A stretch of 5,988 bases of DNA, from assembly GCA_030638385.1 (NCBI GenBank), contig DAOWES010000198.1:1-5988 (forward strand). Direction: 5' to 3'. Under the pieces are notes generated by a model. That model had not been told where the DNA came from and ran no database searches. It was given only the letters and a program-made list of their open reading frames with translations. The translations under genes and the position numbers were made by a program. Shown here in pieces: positions 5,758 through 5,988 of this stretch. The DNA is from Candidatus Cloacimonadota bacterium. GTDB taxonomy: Bacteria; Cloacimonadota; Cloacimonadia; Cloacimonadales; TCS61. Position 1 is the first letter of the stretch; the number at the start of each line of letters is the position of its first letter.

Positions 5758-5920
5758 TTAAAAGATTAAATCTTCTTCAATTAATACTTCCCTGTCTGCC
5801 GTGCTGGCACAGGTAGAACTATCATCTCTGGAAATTGAGCACTCCTCTAAAATGAGGAATTCCTTCCTGATCAAATAGATCAATAAAAGCTTGTTCTAAT
5901 TTTGCTTCTGTAAATTTCAT
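5758..5920 (-). pseudogene. HsdR-like type I restriction subunit, N-terminal fragment, frameshifted
   Basis: The ATG at 5920 opens MKFTEAKLEQAFIDL, then FDQEGIPHFRG, matching the typical start of HsdR restriction/helicase subunits. The first frame hits TGA at 5822-5824. Moving to another frame near 5840-5845 restores family-like SISRDD and then EVLIEEDL, ending at TAA (5758-5760). So there is at least one frameshift, and the gene stops after about 55 of an expected thousand or so codons. Between SISRDDS and EVLIEEDL lie nine extra codons formed by a GC-rich hairpin insert. An AAAGG-type ribosome site (about 5928-5932) precedes the ATG. The start region matches the fragment at 4393-4425 at 28 of 33 bases. 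No activity is expected from this piece. Confidence 0.7.
5788..5816. repeat. GC-rich hairpin insert within the hsdR fragment
   Basis: A stem of CCTGT (5791-5795) with ACAGG (5809-5813) and GCC (5798-5800) with GGC (5806-5808), a two-base bulge and a GTGCT loop. It is much richer in G+C than its surroundings and adds about 27 bp (nine codons) where HsdR proteins normally run straight from an SRD-type motif into EVLIEEDL. It resembles a small dispersed palindromic unit; I cannot test dispersal from one window. Confidence 0.5.
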
Positions 5921-5947
5921 AATATTGCCTTTTTACTATAACAATTG

Positions 5948-5988
5948 TTAGAAATCTTCATAATAATCGTAATTTTCTTGTTCACACT
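5948..5988 (-). CDS. C-terminal tail of an unidentified upstream gene (partial)
   Basis: Reading in from the right edge on the minus strand, one frame gives CEQENYDYYEDF and then TAA. The acidic, tyrosine-rich end looks like a genuine protein C-terminus, and the stop lies 27 bp before the hsdR-fragment ATG, as expected within an operon. Position would suit another restriction-modification subunit, but 12 residues are too few to identify it or to exclude chance. Confidence 0.3.
   Translation of the reverse strand, partial: CEQENYDYYEDF

Noticed and set aside
1..5988. tRNA or rRNA genes
   Set aside because: No cloverleaf-like segment with a TTCGA-type arm and CCA end, and no conserved rRNA stretch, was seen on either strand.

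Overview
The window is strongly A+T-rich. All recognisable genes lie on the minus strand, so it reads from right to left. The insulinase-family lipoprotein, the lipoprotein signals ending in Ser-Cys, the AGGAGG-type ribosome sites and the style of the intergenic repeats suggest a member of the Bacteroidota/Ignavibacteriota (FCB) group. This is inferred from protein style only; no marker gene is present.

Right part (about 5988-4360), a degraded restriction-modification neighbourhood: the last 12 codons of an unidentified gene; a frameshifted and truncated fragment of the N-terminus of a type I restriction (HsdR-like) subunit, carrying a GC-rich 27-bp hairpin insert; an intact 441-residue AlbA_2/HATPase/winged-helix ATP-binding protein of the kind often found inside type I R-M loci; and, overlapping its stop codon, a second HsdR-like start that dies after 20 codons. 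The ATP-binding protein gene is therefore bracketed by two diverged copies of the same hsdR start.

Middle part (about 4300-3555), a decayed MNT/HEPN toxin-antitoxin pair: the nucleotidyltransferase antitoxin is full length but has Asp in place of the Gly of its GSx10DxD motif. The overlapping HEPN gene is interrupted by a stop and frameshift, and it ends before the region that should carry the RxxxxH ribonuclease motif.

Left part (about 3433-1): one large, intact M16 (insulinase/pitrilysin-type) zinc metallopeptidase lipoprotein, then about 350 bp of non-coding DNA, then the first 52 codons of another predicted lipoprotein starting at TTG.

The three parts are separated by three imperfect palindromes (381-440, 3469-3554, 4303-4356). 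All have the same orientation, share end motifs, and lie just 3' of a minus-strand gene or gene pair. They resemble integron attC recombination sites, and each gene-plus-palindrome unit is laid out like a gene cassette. The truncated HEPN frame stops 3 bp from one palindrome, and the second hsdR fragment is lost just before another. This supports recombination or assembly at these sites, although no integrase is visible here. The two intact large proteins look functional; the toxin-antitoxin and restriction genes look like remnants.
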